64,000 bases of DNA from an uncultured Rhodospirillales bacterium (GCA_903835235.1 CAILMF010000045.1:62001-126000); one strand, 5' to 3'. Shown: positions 47,131 to 56,630, counted from the first letter of the stretch. A program made the numbers and translations. The notes: a model not told the origin generated them from the letters alone.

Positions 47131-49091
47131 ACCCCAAGCTCGCCTGGCTGCGCCGGCACGGCCCGGCTGTGTTCGGCGTCATGCTGATGGTCGGCGCGCT
47201 CTACGTCGTGCAGCGGGAATTCCGCTCGCTCAAGGTGGAGGATATCGGCACCGCCATGGCCGCCATTCCGCACCGGGCGCTGTGGCTTTCCGGCGGCTGC
47301 ACCGTGCTGGCCTACCTGGTGCTGGCGGTCTACGACAAGCTCGGCTCCTTCTACGCTGGCCACCCGGTGTCCTGGCTGCGCAGCTTCATCGCCAGCTTCT
47401 GCGGCTATTCGCTGGCGCATAACCTGGGCTTTCCCGCCGTCTCCGGCGCTGCGGTGCGCTACCGGCTCTATTCGGCCTGGGGGCTGAGCACGTTGGAGAT
47501 CGCCAAGGTCGTCGGCTTCACCAGCCTGACCTATGGGCTGGGCGCCATGGTGCTGGGCGGCGCCGTGCTGGTGCTGGAACCCGAGGTGGTGCCCTGGGTC
47601 GGCCAGCATTGGCCGCGCTGGACCCTGCAGCTCTTCGCCATTCCGCTCTGGGGGCTGGTTGCCGCCTACGTCACGCTCAGCCTGTTCATGCAGCGCGTGC
47701 GCATCTTCAAGCACGAGATCGACCTGCCCGGTCCGCGCATGGCCTTTGCACAGACGTCGCTGGCCGCGGTGGATGTCGCGATCACCACCGCCATCTTCTA
47801 CACCCTTCTGCCGGAAGCCGAGGGCCTGACCTTCCTGCGCTTCGTCGGCATCTACCTGGCAGCCTATTCCGCCGGGCTGCTGGCGCATGTGCCGGGCGGG
47901 CTCGGCGTATTCGACGGCGCCATCCTGATCGGCCTGCAACCCTACATGCCCGCGCCCGAGGTGATCGGCGCGCTGCTGGTGTTCCGGCTGTACTACTACA
48001 TCGTGCCGCTGTTCCTCTCCGGCGCCCTGTTCGCCGGCTTCGAGCTCAGCCAGCGCCGCGGTGTGCTGAAGAAGCTGGGCCAGGCCGCGGAAGGCACCCA
48101 GGCGCTGGAGGTGCCCGCCGCCGCCTCCCTGGTGGCGCTGGCCGGGGCGCTGCTGCTGTTCCTCGGCGCCCTGCCGGTGCGCGGCTTGGTGATGGAGACC
48201 TGGCTGGGCCATTCCGTCGCGCTCGTCTCGCAATTCGCCGCCTCCATCGTCGGCTCGCTGCTGCTGGTCATGGCCTTCGGCCTGCTGCGCCGCCTGACCA
48301 TCGCGTGGTGGTGCAGCCTGCTGCTGCTGTTGAACGGCGCCCTGATCGCCTGGGCGCGGGGCGAGGCCTGGTGGCTCTGGGCCGGCTTCCTGGTGCTGGC
48401 CGGCCTGCTGGCCGCCCTGCGCGGCGCCTTCTACCGGGATGCCAGGCTCACCCGGGAACCGCTCTCGGTGGAGGCCCTGCTGCCGCTGATCTCGGTCGCC
48501 GTCTGTGGCGTCACGCTCGCGCTGCTGGCCTACGACAACCGGCTGGCCGATGAGAGCTGGTGGCAGGTGATGTTCTCGAGCAAGGCACCGGATTCGCTGC
48601 GCTTCACCGTGGGCCTGACCGGCGTGCTGCTGCTGGTCGGCGCCGCCCGCCTGCTGCGCCCTGCCCGGCTGGCGGCGCTGCCCTGGAGCCCCGCCCTGCA
48701 CGACCGCCTGGCTGCGCTGGGCGCCGCGCCGCCCAGCCAGGCCGATGGCGCCGTCTTCGGCGAACGCGACCAGGCCGGCCTGGCCTATATCAGCCGCCCC
48801 GGCGTCTGGCTGGCCCTGGGCGACCCGGTGGGCGACCGCCGCGACGCCATCTCGGCGATCTGGCGCTTCCGCGACCTGTGCGAGCGCAACCATGTCGACC
48901 CCGCCTTCTGGCGCGTCGGCGCCGACTACCTCAGGATCTATGCCGATATCGGCCTGACCGCGGTGCCGTTGCCGGACGAAGCCGGGCAGTCGCGCTTCCT
49001 GCTGCTGCGCGCCGAACGCGACCTGGAACGGCTGGACAGCCTGTTGCCGCCGGAACTGCGCCGCCCGGCCCCCCCGCCGGCCCGGCGCTGA
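47127..49091 (+). CDS. mprF: MprF-like lysylphosphatidylglycerol flippase with a truncated synthase domain
   Basis: A 654-residue multi-pass membrane protein. Residues 1 to about 520 match the MprF flippase and linker membrane region ([47 protein letters not shown]). Only about 114 soluble residues follow (from 541), including [10 protein letters not shown] and [20 protein letters not shown]. These correspond to the first half of the DUF2156 aminoacyl-transfer domain. Full MprF proteins have roughly 300 soluble residues and continue into a second GNAT-like fold with the catalytic residues. I see no continuation in any frame before the next gene. Starts at a GTG overlapping the lysK stop. Confidence 0.88.
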   Translation: MNPKLAWLRRHGPAVFGVMLMVGALYVVQREFRSLKVEDIGTAMAAIPHRALWLSGGCTVLAYLVLAVYDKLGSFYAGHPVSWLRSFIASFCGYSLAHNLGFPAVSGAAVRYRLYSAWGLSTLEIAKVVGFTSLTYGLGAMVLGGAVLVLEPEVVPWVGQHWPRWTLQLFAIPLWGLVAAYVTLSLFMQRVRIFKHEIDLPGPRMAFAQTSLAAVDVAITTAIFYTLLPEAEGLTFLRFVGIYLAAYSAGLLAHVPGGLGVFDGAILIGLQPYMPAPEVIGALLVFRLYYYIVPLFLSGALFAGFELSQRRGVLKKLGQAAEGTQALEVPAAASLVALAGALLLFLGALPVRGLVMETWLGHSVALVSQFAASIVGSLLLVMAFGLLRRLTIAWWCSLLLLLNGALIAWARGEAWWLWAGFLVLAGLLAALRGAFYRDARLTREPLSVEALLPLISVAVCGVTLALLAYDNRLADESWWQVMFSSKAPDSLRFTVGLTGVLLLVGAARLLRPARLAALPWSPALHDRLAALGAAPPSQADGAVFGERDQAGLAYISRPGVWLALGDPVGDRRDAISAIWRFRDLCERNHVDPAFWRVGADYLRIYADIGLTAVPLPDEAGQSRFLLLRAERDLERLDSLLPPELRRPAPPPARR

Positions 49092-49133
49092 ACCCCGGCC
49101 GCCCGGCTATTCCGGCCCCGGCGCGGGCGTGCT

Positions 49134-49181
49134 AAAGCGATATGCGTTCAGATGAATTCTTCCCACCACATTTCCTGCTTT
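49134..49181. repeat. Intergenic hairpin, degenerate member of the ATTTC-TGCT family
   Basis: AAAGC and GCTTT pair at the ends, and the left AGCGATATG and right CATTTCCTGCT align with AGCAATAT and ATTTCTTGCT of the better copies. The inner stem is poor (CGTTCAGATGAATTC region). It lies in the 172-bp gap between mprF and the DUF374 gene. Confidence 0.5.
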
Positions 49182-49263
49182 GGAATCAATGACTTCTGGA
49201 GCACGACCTGGGTCCGGGCGGACGCAGCGTGCTCCAGGGCGCAGCCAGGATGACCGCGCGCCG

Positions 49264-49998
49264 ATGCTCCAACGCCTGATTCGCCACCCCCGCACCCAGG
49301 CGCTGTTCGCGCGGTTGCTGGCCGGCTATCTCGGCCTGGTCTATCGGACCACGCGCTGGACCCTGCTGGGCGAGGAGCATCTGCCGCAGATCGTGCGCGG
49401 TGCCGAAGGCCGCGGCGGCGGCAGCATCGTCACCTTCTGGCATGAACGGCTGACGATGATGCCGATGCTCTGGGTGCTGGCGCAGCGCCGTCCCGACATC
49501 GACCTGGCCGGGCGCGAGATCTTCGTGCTGATCTCCGGCCACCGCGACGGCCGGCTGATCTCCAGCGTCGTCGCCCGGCTGGGGTTGCAGACCGTGGTCG
49601 GCTCCACCCGTGAAGGCGCCAGGGCCGGGGCGCTCGGGCTGCTGCGCCGGCTGCGGCAGGGGCATTTCATCGCCATCACGCCGGATGGCCCGCGCGGCCC
49701 GCGCCGCCGCGCCGCCCCGGGCGTGGCGGAGCTTGCCGCCATGGGCGGCGTCCCGGTTTGCCCGATGGGCGCCAGCACCAGCCGCGCGCGCCTGTTCCGC
49801 AGCTGGGACCGCGCCATGCTGCCGCTGCCCTTCGGCCGCGGCGTGCTGGTGCTGGGCGCCCCCATCATGGTGGAGCGCGACGGCGCCGGCGCCGCCCTGC
49901 CGCTGATCGAGGCCGCGCTGACCGCGGCCTGCGAGACCGCCGATGCCTGGACCAAGGCCGGGCCCAAGGGCCGCGCCGCCGGCCGGGCCGTGGCATGA
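49264..49998 (+). CDS. DUF374 lysophospholipid-acyltransferase-like protein
   Basis: A 244-residue DUF374 protein, related to LPLAT acyltransferases of lipid A synthesis. The HX4-D/E-like motif falls in TFWHERLTMMPML, and FVLISGHRDGRLISSVVARLGL with GHFIAITPDGPRGPRR are family hallmarks. An N-terminal hydrophobic helix is weak. Overlaps waaA and precedes lpxK, so a role in Kdo-lipid A acylation is likely; in alphaproteobacteria this order is common. Start at MLQRLIRHP; 28 upstream codons are open but not family-like. Confidence 0.9.
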   Translation: MLQRLIRHPRTQALFARLLAGYLGLVYRTTRWTLLGEEHLPQIVRGAEGRGGGSIVTFWHERLTMMPMLWVLAQRRPDIDLAGREIFVLISGHRDGRLISSVVARLGLQTVVGSTREGARAGALGLLRRLRQGHFIAITPDGPRGPRRRAAPGVAELAAMGGVPVCPMGASTSRARLFRSWDRAMLPLPFGRGVLVLGAPIMVERDGAGAALPLIEAALTAACETADAWTKAGPKGRAAGRAVA

Positions 49999-51344
49999 GC
50001 CTGCTCGGCCCGACCTGGCATGTCGGCGCCACGCTGCTGGCGCCGGCGCTGCGTCTGCACCTGCGGCGCAGGGTCAGCCAGGGCAAGGAGATCGCCGGCC
50101 GGCTGCCGGAGCGCCTGGGCCATGGCGCGGCACGCCCGCAGGGCCGCCTGTTCTGGCTGCACGCCGCCAGTGTCGGCGAAACCCTCTCCCTGCTGCCGGT
50201 GCTGGAAGCCATGGCCGCCGCCGCGCCGGACCTGCACCTGCTGCTGACCACCGGCACGGTCACCAGCGCCAGGCTGCTGGCCAGCCGCCTGCCGGAGGCG
50301 CTGCGCCCGCGGGTGCAGCACCGCTTCCTGCCGCTGGACGTGCCGCATTGGTGCACCCGCTTCCTGCGGGGCTGGCGGCCGGACGCCGCCGCCTTCGTGG
50401 AATCGGAGTTGTGGCCCAACCTGCTGCGCGCCACCGCGCGGCAGGGCGTGCCGATGGCGCTGGTGAATGCGCGGATGTCCGCCACCTCCGCCCGGCGCTG
50501 GGGCTGGGCGCCGGGGCTGGGGCGCCAGGTGCTCGGCGGCTTCCGCCTGATCCTGGCGCAGACCCAGGCGGATGCCGCCCGGCTGACCGGCCTTGGCGCC
50601 CCGCGGGTCCAGTGCCTCGGCAACCTGAAGGACGCCGCGCCGCCCCTGCCGGCCGACCCCGCGGCGCTGGCCGCCCTGCGCCAGGCGGTCGGCAGCCGCC
50701 CGCTGTGGCTGGCCGCCAGCACCCACCCCGGCGAGGAAGCCCAGGTGCTGGCCGCCCATGCCGCCATGGCGCCGCGGCTGCCGGGGCTGCTGACCATCAT
50801 CGTGCCGCGCCACCCCGAACGCGGCGCCGCCGTGGCCGCCGAGGCCAGCGCCGCCGGCCTGGTCGCGGCGCAGCGCTCCGGCGGCCACCTGCCGGAGCCG
50901 GAGACCGCGGTCTATGTAGCGGATACGCTGGGCGAGCTTGGCCTGTTCTACCGCCTGGCCAGGCTCGCCTTCATCGGCGGCTCGCTGGTGCCGCATGGCG
51001 GGCAGAACCCGCTGGAGCCGGCCCGGCTCGGCTGCGCCGTCATGCTCGGCCCGCACACCTGGAACTTCGCCGACCCGGTCAGCCGGCTGCTGGCCGCCGA
51101 GGCAGCCCTGCCGGTGGCCGATACGGCGGCCCTGGCAGCGACGGCGCTGGATGTGCTAACCAATCCGCGTCGTGGCGAAAATGTGGCGAAAGCCGCCGCC
51201 GCGTTGGTGTCTGCCTCGGTCGATCCGACGGACACCGCCGCGCCCACGCCACGGGATGCCTTGCCGGGCCAGGTGGCGCAGGCCTTGTTGGAGTTGCTGG
51301 GGCCGGTTGCGGCCGAGACTGCCCAGGGGCGACAGCCCCGCTGA
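49995..51344 (+). CDS. waaA: 3-deoxy-D-manno-octulosonic acid (Kdo) transferase
   Basis: Inner-membrane enzyme (449 residues) that adds Kdo from CMP-Kdo to lipid IVA. LFWLHAASVGET, the AFVESELWPNL block with the catalytic Glu equivalent nearby, VNARMSATSARRW, IVPRHPERGA and the GGSLVPHGGQNPLEPARLG donor site are all present. ATG overlaps the DUF374 stop. The last four codons and the stop lie in a 28-bp tandem repeat, so the C-terminal QGRQPR may have been shaped by that repeat. Confidence 0.96.
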   Translation: MSLLGPTWHVGATLLAPALRLHLRRRVSQGKEIAGRLPERLGHGAARPQGRLFWLHAASVGETLSLLPVLEAMAAAAPDLHLLLTTGTVTSARLLASRLPEALRPRVQHRFLPLDVPHWCTRFLRGWRPDAAAFVESELWPNLLRATARQGVPMALVNARMSATSARRWGWAPGLGRQVLGGFRLILAQTQADAARLTGLGAPRVQCLGNLKDAAPPLPADPAALAALRQAVGSRPLWLAASTHPGEEAQVLAAHAAMAPRLPGLLTIIVPRHPERGAAVAAEASAAGLVAAQRSGGHLPEPETAVYVADTLGELGLFYRLARLAFIGGSLVPHGGQNPLEPARLGCAVMLGPHTWNFADPVSRLLAAEAALPVADTAALAATALDVLTNPRRGENVAKAAAALVSASVDPTDTAAPTPRDALPGQVAQALLELLGPVAAETAQGRQPR

Positions 51345-51414
51345 GACTACCAGGTGGCGACAGCCCCGCTGAGACTACCAGGTGGCGCCCACCCCGCTGA
51401 GACGACCTGCTGAA
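51331..51414. repeat. 28-bp tandem repeat across the waaA stop codon
   Basis: Two identical 28-bp units GACAGCCCCGCTGAGACTAC-CAGGTGGC (51331-51358 and 51359-51386) are followed by a third, diverged unit that keeps CCCCGCTGAGAC. The first contains the waaA stop. Expansion or contraction would change waaA-lpxK spacing but not reading. Another small hairpin (GGGGCCAGGCCCC) follows before lpxK. Confidence 0.85.
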
Positions 51415-51472
51415 ACGATCTTGGGGCCAGGCCCCGCAGCTGATTGGCTGAAAAGGACATGGTTGTAGCCTG

Positions 51473-52462
51473 ATGCGAGCGCCCGGATTCTGGGGCGGGG
51501 AAGGGGGAGGCCTGTGGCCCGCCCTGCTGAGCCCCGCCGCCGCCATCTACGCCGCCGCCACCGCCCGCCGGCTGGCGCGGCCGGGCTGGCGCGCGCCGGT
51601 GCCCGTGGTGTGCTGCGGCAACGCCACGGCCGGCGGCGCCGGCAAGACCACCGTCGCGCTGGATATCGGCAAGCGCCTGGCACGGCGCAGCGTCAACGCG
51701 CATTTCCTGCTGCGCGGCTATGGCGGCCGCCTGAAGGGCCCGCTGCTGGTCGACCCCGAACGCCACGACAGCCAGGCCGTGGGCGATGAAGCCCTGTTGC
51801 TGGCGGCCGAGCGGCCGGCCTGGATCAGCGCCGACCGTGGCGCCGGTGGCCAGGCCGCGGTGGCCGGCGGGGCACAGTGCATCGTCATGGATGACGGCCT
51901 GCAGAATCCCGGCCTGGTGCAGGACCTGGCACTGCTGGTGGTGGATGGCACCTATGGCTTCGGCAATGGGCGCATCATTCCCTCCGGCCCGCTGCGCGAA
52001 CCCGTGGCCAATGCCGCCGCCCGCTGCCGCGCGGCGGTACTGATCGGCGACGACGAGACCAATGTGCTGGCGCAGCTGCCGCCGCGCCTGCCGGTGCTGC
52101 GCGCCCGGCTGAAGCCGGGGCCGGAGGCGGCGCTGCTGGCGGGCCAGCCGGTCTATGCCTTCTGCGGCATTGCCAACCCGCGCAAGTTCTTCGCCACCCT
52201 GCAGGAGGCCGGCGCGGTCCTGGCCGGCCGCATGGCCTTCGCCGACCACTACCCCTTCGACGACGGCGACATGAAGGACCTGCTGGCCGAGGCGGAATCG
52301 CTGCGCGCGCTGCCGGTGACCACCCGCAAGGACTTCGTGCGCATCCCGCCGGCCTATCGCAGCCGGGTCACCGTGGTCTCGGTGACGCTGGAATGGGAAG
52401 ACACCGCGGCGATCGAGGCCCTGCTCGACCCGCTGGCCGCCCAGGTGCCGATCCCCGCCTGA
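51473..52462 (+). CDS. lpxK: Tetraacyldisaccharide 4'-kinase
   Basis: Phosphorylates the 4' position of the lipid A disaccharide. The 329-residue protein has the P-loop GNATAGGAGKTTVAL, a membrane-anchoring N-terminal helix, VGDEALLLA, MDDGLQNPGL with the catalytic Asp pair, and FCGIANPRKFFATL. Together with waaA and the DUF374 gene it forms a lipid A block. Ribosome site is weak; translation may depend on the upstream gene. Confidence 0.96.
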   Translation: MRAPGFWGGEGGGLWPALLSPAAAIYAAATARRLARPGWRAPVPVVCCGNATAGGAGKTTVALDIGKRLARRSVNAHFLLRGYGGRLKGPLLVDPERHDSQAVGDEALLLAAERPAWISADRGAGGQAAVAGGAQCIVMDDGLQNPGLVQDLALLVVDGTYGFGNGRIIPSGPLREPVANAAARCRAAVLIGDDETNVLAQLPPRLPVLRARLKPGPEAALLAGQPVYAFCGIANPRKFFATLQEAGAVLAGRMAFADHYPFDDGDMKDLLAEAESLRALPVTTRKDFVRIPPAYRSRVTVVSVTLEWEDTAAIEALLDPLAAQVPIPA

Positions 52463-52483
52463 CCCTTGCCCGCGGAGACTGGG

Positions 52484-52663
52484 TCAGGCCTCACGCCGCA
52501 ACGCGATGACCGCCGCCGCCAGGCCGCTGAGCATGGAGCCCAGGCCAAAGGCAGGGGCGGCCAACAGGCCCGGCATCGCAAACAGCCCCAGTCCGAGCGA
52601 CAACGCCACAACCCCCAGCCCGGCGAGGGCGAGACCGACGGCGAGGACGCAAAAGGCGGACAT
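52484..52663 (-). CDS. Small two-helix membrane protein
   Basis: A 59-residue hydrophobic protein (MSAFCVLAVGLALAGLGVVA start, charged RREA end) with two predicted membrane helices of Ala, Gly and Leu. A strong GGAGG site precedes the ATG at 52663. No family recognised. It lies convergent to lpxK with 21 bases between the stops. Confidence 0.6.
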   Translation of the reverse strand: MSAFCVLAVGLALAGLGVVALSLGLGLFAMPGLLAAPAFGLGSMLSGLAAAVIALRREA

Positions 52664-52834
52664 GTCGGGCACCTCCGATGAAGGCGTGAATATGGCGCTC
52701 CGCCATGTTCCTGCCATCATTGGCCATGCCATCAGCCGGTCACGTCACCGCGACACGGCAATCTGCGCGCGCCAGGGGGCGCCGCGGTTCACGTTTTCGG
52801 GGAATGCATGGCAGCGGCGGGAAGCCCGCCGGCC

Positions 52835-53794
52835 TCAGTTGACGCTCTGCACCGCGCTCAGCAGCCAGCTGCCGCCGCGCAGCCGGGTGAAGGTCCAGAC
52901 TTCCGTCACCTGGATCCGCTTCACCGGGTCACCGGTCATCACCTTGTTGCTGGTCGCGTCGCGGGTGCAATCGACCAGCGAGAAGCGCATCGCCACGCTG
53001 GCGTAGTCGCGCTCGCCCTCGCGCCAGGCCTCGGCCAGGTCACCCTGCTCCAGCACCACGTCGCTGGTGCGGTTGCGCAGCCCGCGGCTGGCCAGCCGGG
53101 CCAGGTCATCGGCGAAGTACTGCACCATCTCGGCCGTGCACATGCCCTGCATGCCGCAGATATCCTGCCGCGACCACGCCGCGTTGATCTCCTTCAAGGC
53201 CCGCTCGAAGGCCAGGAAGTCGGCGCTGTTCAGCACCGGCGCCACCGGCCCCGGCGCGGCCGAACCACCCGAGCCGCGGGGGGCGAAGCGCGGCCCCAGC
53301 CGGTCCGAGAAACCCGGCGCGCCGGCAGCGAAACCATGCACCAGCGGGCCATGGATCCCCGGCAGAGCGATGCGCGGCAGGCGGCGCAGGAACTGGAAGG
53401 CCAGCAGGCTGAGCACCAGCGCCAGCATCAGTTGCAGCGAAAGGCCAAGGAAGCCGGCGAAGCTGCCGTCAAGCCCGTGCAGCGGCGAATTCCCCGCCGC
53501 CACCGCGGCCAGCCCCGCAACGGAAAGCCCGGCGATCATCCCGGTCAGGAAGCTCGGCCCGCCAGCGGCCGCCGGGGCGGCGACCGGCGGCACGAAGGCG
53601 CGCGGCTGGGCCATGGCATAGACATCGCGGCCCGAGGAAGCACCCGGCGCGGCCGGCGCCGTGGCCGGACGGTTGATCGCCGCGGCAACGCCCGGCCGGG
53701 CAAGGGCACCGGTTGCTGGCAGCAAGCCGCCCGCCAGGGCGCAGACCCAGATGGCGAGGCGGAGGACGCAGATGGCGCGCGAGGGCAGCGTCAT
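52835..53794 (-). CDS. Tim44-like domain membrane protein
   Basis: A 319-residue protein with a signal peptide (IWVCALAGGLLPATGALA), one or two membrane segments (AGLAAVAAG and LQLMLALVLSLLAF) and a C-terminal Tim44/TimA domain from about residue 185 (FERALKEINAAWSRQDICGM, VQYFADDLARLASRG, VTEVWTFTR). Related alphaproteobacterial TimA proteins are proposed ancestors of the mitochondrial import motor subunit; their bacterial role is unclear, likely in membrane protein assembly or lipid binding. Preceded by a markedly A+T-rich 114-bp region. Confidence 0.87.
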   Translation of the reverse strand: MTLPSRAICVLRLAIWVCALAGGLLPATGALARPGVAAAINRPATAPAAPGASSGRDVYAMAQPRAFVPPVAAPAAAGGPSFLTGMIAGLSVAGLAAVAAGNSPLHGLDGSFAGFLGLSLQLMLALVLSLLAFQFLRRLPRIALPGIHGPLVHGFAAGAPGFSDRLGPRFAPRGSGGSAAPGPVAPVLNSADFLAFERALKEINAAWSRQDICGMQGMCTAEMVQYFADDLARLASRGLRNRTSDVVLEQGDLAEAWREGERDYASVAMRFSLVDCTRDATSNKVMTGDPVKRIQVTEVWTFTRLRGGSWLLSAVQSVN

Positions 53795-53908
53795 GGAGAG
53801 CGTATCCAGCAGAACTTACTGGAGTCTTAACATGTCCTCACGCTGAGTTACACGGTATTTTGATGTCCTAAATTACAGTTTCGGTGAACCATTACGCATA
53901 AATAGACA
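53795..53908 (-). promoter_or_regulatory. A+T-rich promoter region of the Tim44-like gene
   Basis: This gap is about half A+T, unlike the surrounding 70% G+C, with runs such as TAAATTACAG and GCATAAATAGAC. It lies directly upstream of the Tim44-like gene and downstream of pmbA, so it should hold that gene's promoter. I cannot point to a convincing -35/-10 pair. Confidence 0.4.
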
Positions 53909-55240
53909 TCACGCCCCGGCCAGGGTCATGTCATCTATCCGGATCGTCGGCGCATCGGTTCCGCGTTTGAATTCAAGGTCGTCTGCTACCTGAAGTCGCA
54001 GAAACATCTCCTTCAGATTACCGGCGATGGTGACTTCACTGACCGGCTCGGCCAGCGCGCCGTCGCGGATCATGAAGCCGGCGGCACCGCGCGAGTAGTC
54101 GCCGGTCACCCCGTTCACCCCCATGCCGATCATCTCGGTTACATAAAGCCCCTCGCGGATATCGGCCATCAGCGCCTTGGGCGTCACCTTGCCCGGTGCC
54201 AGCCACAGGTTGGTGGTGGCAGGCGACGGCGCGCTGGAGGTGCCGCGGCTGGCATGGCCGGTGGACCCCGCCAGCCCCAGCTGCCGGGCGCTGCGCCAGT
54301 CCAGCACCCAGGTGGTCAGCACGCCGTCTTCCACAATGGCCCGGCGCTGCCCCGCCATGCCCTCGCCATCGAAGGGGCGGGACCGCAGGCCGCGCCGCCG
54401 CGTCGGGTCGTCATACACCGTCATGCCCGCGGGCAGGATGCGCTGGCCCAGCTTGTCGCGCAGGAAGCTGGTGCCACGCGCCACCGCGGCGCCGTTGATG
54501 GCGCCCGAGAGATGCCCAAGCAGCGAGCCAGCGACCCGCGGGTCGAACACCACCGAAAGCTTGGCGGTCTTGGCCCGCACCGGGTTCAGCCGGGCCACGG
54601 CACGTTCCCCGGCGCGGCGGCCCATGGCGGCGGCGTCGTCCAGGTCGGCCAGGTGGACCACGCTGGAATAGTCGTAGTCGCGCTCCATGCCGGTGCCGCT
54701 GCCGGCCAGGGCGGTGGCGGAAAGCGAATGGCCACTGCGGCGGTAATGCCCGGCAAAGCCGTTGCTGGCCACCAGCGCGATATCGGTGGCGGACCAGCCG
54801 GCCTCGGCGCCCTCGCTGTTGGTCACCCCGCGCACCGCCAGCGCGGCTTCCTCGGCCAGGGCGGCGCGGGCGATCAGGTCCTCGGCGGTCGGCTCGGTCG
54901 GGTCGAACAGGTCGAAGTCAGCGGCCACCAGCCCATCCGGCGCCGCCGGCAACCCGGCGAAGCTGTCCTCCGGCACAACCCGCGCCATCGCCACCGCGCG
55001 TTCCGCCAGGGCGCGGAAGGCGCTCGGCGACGGGTCGCTGGTGGAAACGATGGCCTGGTGCTGCCCCAGGAACACCCGCAGCCCCATGTCGAAGCTCTCG
55101 GCGCGCTCCAGCTGCTCGATCTTGCCAAGCCGCCGGCCGACACTCAGCGCGGCGCTGCGCACCAGCAGCGCGTCGGCGCTCTCGGCCCCGGCGGCGCGGG
55201 CGGCGGCCACCAGCGCGTGCAGCGTCTCCAGCGGGCTCAT
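53909..55240 (-). CDS. pmbA: TldE/PmbA, partner subunit of the TldD protease
   Basis: A 443-residue PmbA/TldE protein. VVFDPRVAGSLLGHLSGAINGAAV, SFLRDKLGQRIL and the C-terminal GVTGDYSRGAAGFMIRDG block are diagnostic. It lacks the HEXXXH metal site of TldD, as expected for the non-catalytic partner. TldD is encoded 25 kb away at 27228-28664. Start overlaps the stop of the M16 peptidase gene (ATGA), linking two proteolytic functions. Confidence 0.95.
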   Translation of the reverse strand: MSPLETLHALVAAARAAGAESADALLVRSAALSVGRRLGKIEQLERAESFDMGLRVFLGQHQAIVSTSDPSPSAFRALAERAVAMARVVPEDSFAGLPAAPDGLVAADFDLFDPTEPTAEDLIARAALAEEAALAVRGVTNSEGAEAGWSATDIALVASNGFAGHYRRSGHSLSATALAGSGTGMERDYDYSSVVHLADLDDAAAMGRRAGERAVARLNPVRAKTAKLSVVFDPRVAGSLLGHLSGAINGAAVARGTSFLRDKLGQRILPAGMTVYDDPTRRRGLRSRPFDGEGMAGQRRAIVEDGVLTTWVLDWRSARQLGLAGSTGHASRGTSSAPSPATTNLWLAPGKVTPKALMADIREGLYVTEMIGMGVNGVTGDYSRGAAGFMIRDGALAEPVSEVTIAGNLKEMFLRLQVADDLEFKRGTDAPTIRIDDMTLAGA

Positions 55241-56508
55241 GCTGCCAGCCCGGCGGCAATGGCGGCCAGCCCCGGCACCTTGTCGGCCGGCCCCAGCGCC
55301 GCCAGCGTCGGCGCGCCGGCAAAGGCCAGCACGGCGGCTTCCTGCACCTGCTCGATGGTGACGGCGGCGATCTTCTGCTTGGTCTCCTCGGTCGGGATCA
55401 CCCGGCCATGCACTTGCAACTGCCGCGCCAGTTGCTCCGTGCGGCTGCCGGTGCTCTCCAGGCTCATCAGCAGGCTGGCGCGCAGCTGCGCCTTGGCGCG
55501 GTCCAGCTCGTCCTGCGTGACGTCCTTCTGCACCTTCTTCAACTCGTCCAGGCACACCGGCACCAGCTCGCCGGCCTCCTTCTCCCCGGTGCCGGCATAC
55601 AGCGCCAGCAGCCCGCCATCCTTGAACGGGTTGGCGAAGGAATAGATCGAATAGACCAGGCCGCGCTTTTCCCGGATTTCCTGGAACAGCCGGGACGACA
55701 TGCCGCCACCCAGCACCGTGCTCAGCAGCATGGTCGGGAAGTGCAGCCGGTGGGTGTAGTCCACGCTGGGGAAGCCCAGCACGATATGCACCTGGTCCAG
55801 GTCGCGGTCCTCGCGGAACTCGCCGCCGGCGTAGCGCGCCAGCTCCGGCTCGGGCGGGGCCACGTTGGGCAGGTCCTCGAAGTGGCGCTGCACCAGGTCC
55901 AGCAGCGCCTCGTGCTCCAGCGCGCCGGCGGCGGCCACCACCATGCGGGACGGCCCGTAGTGGTTGCGCATGTAGCTGGTCAGCGTCTCCCGCTTCATCT
56001 CGCGGATGATGTCCTCGGTGCCCAGCGTCGGCCGGCCCATCGGCTGGTCGGGGAAGGCGGTGTGCTGGAAGTGGTCGAAGACGATGTCATCCGGCGTGTC
56101 GTTGGCCTGGCCGATCTCCTGCAAAATAACGCCGCGCTCGCGCTCCAGCTCCTCGGGGATGAAGGTGCTGTGGGTCAGGATATCGCCGATGATATCGACC
56201 GAAAGCGCCAAATCCTCCTTCAGCGTCTTGCAGTAGTAGGCGGTCTGCTCGCGCGCCGTGTAGGCGTTCAGGTGGCCGCCGACATTCTCGATCTCGCGCG
56301 CAATGGCCGCGGCGTCGCGCTTGCTGGTGCCCTTGAAGGCCATGTGCTCCAGGAAGTGGGAGACGCCGTTCTCCGCCGCCGTCTCGTTGCGCGTGCCGGC
56401 ATGGACGTAGGCACCGAAGGAGACGGTCTCCACCCGCGGCATGGTCTCGGAGACCACGGTCAGGCCATTGGGCAGGCGGGTCAGGCGGATGGCGTCGGGT
56501 CCGGACAA
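55237..56508 (-). CDS. M16 family zinc peptidase (mitochondrial processing peptidase-like)
   Basis: A 423-residue M16B peptidase with the inverted zinc site HFLEH (51-55) in GVSHFLEHMAFKGT and the downstream GGHLNAYTAREQTAYYCK segment. GGGMSSRLFQEIREKRGLVYS is the usual C-terminal half signature. Alphaproteobacterial members are the closest relatives of the mitochondrial processing peptidase beta subunit. Likely periplasmic or cytosolic turnover of peptides; no signal peptide seen. Co-transcribed with pmbA. Confidence 0.94.
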   Translation of the reverse strand: MSGPDAIRLTRLPNGLTVVSETMPRVETVSFGAYVHAGTRNETAAENGVSHFLEHMAFKGTSKRDAAAIAREIENVGGHLNAYTAREQTAYYCKTLKEDLALSVDIIGDILTHSTFIPEELERERGVILQEIGQANDTPDDIVFDHFQHTAFPDQPMGRPTLGTEDIIREMKRETLTSYMRNHYGPSRMVVAAAGALEHEALLDLVQRHFEDLPNVAPPEPELARYAGGEFREDRDLDQVHIVLGFPSVDYTHRLHFPTMLLSTVLGGGMSSRLFQEIREKRGLVYSIYSFANPFKDGGLLALYAGTGEKEAGELVPVCLDELKKVQKDVTQDELDRAKAQLRASLLMSLESTGSRTEQLARQLQVHGRVIPTEETKQKIAAVTIEQVQEAAVLAFAGAPTLAALGPADKVPGLAAIAAGLAA

Positions 56509-56630
56509 GGGCAGGTTCCTGGCATGAAGGTCGGTGTGCGTCCCTTCTATGTAGGCGATCGCGCCAGGTTTCGCACCGCCCCCGCCACGCCTTGCTTGAC
56601 CAGGCCCGCGGCATGGCGTTCGGATGCCGC

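Noticed and set aside
49092..49263. Missing second half of MprF in another frame
   Set aside because: The 172-bp gap contains a hairpin and no DUF2156-like residues in any frame.
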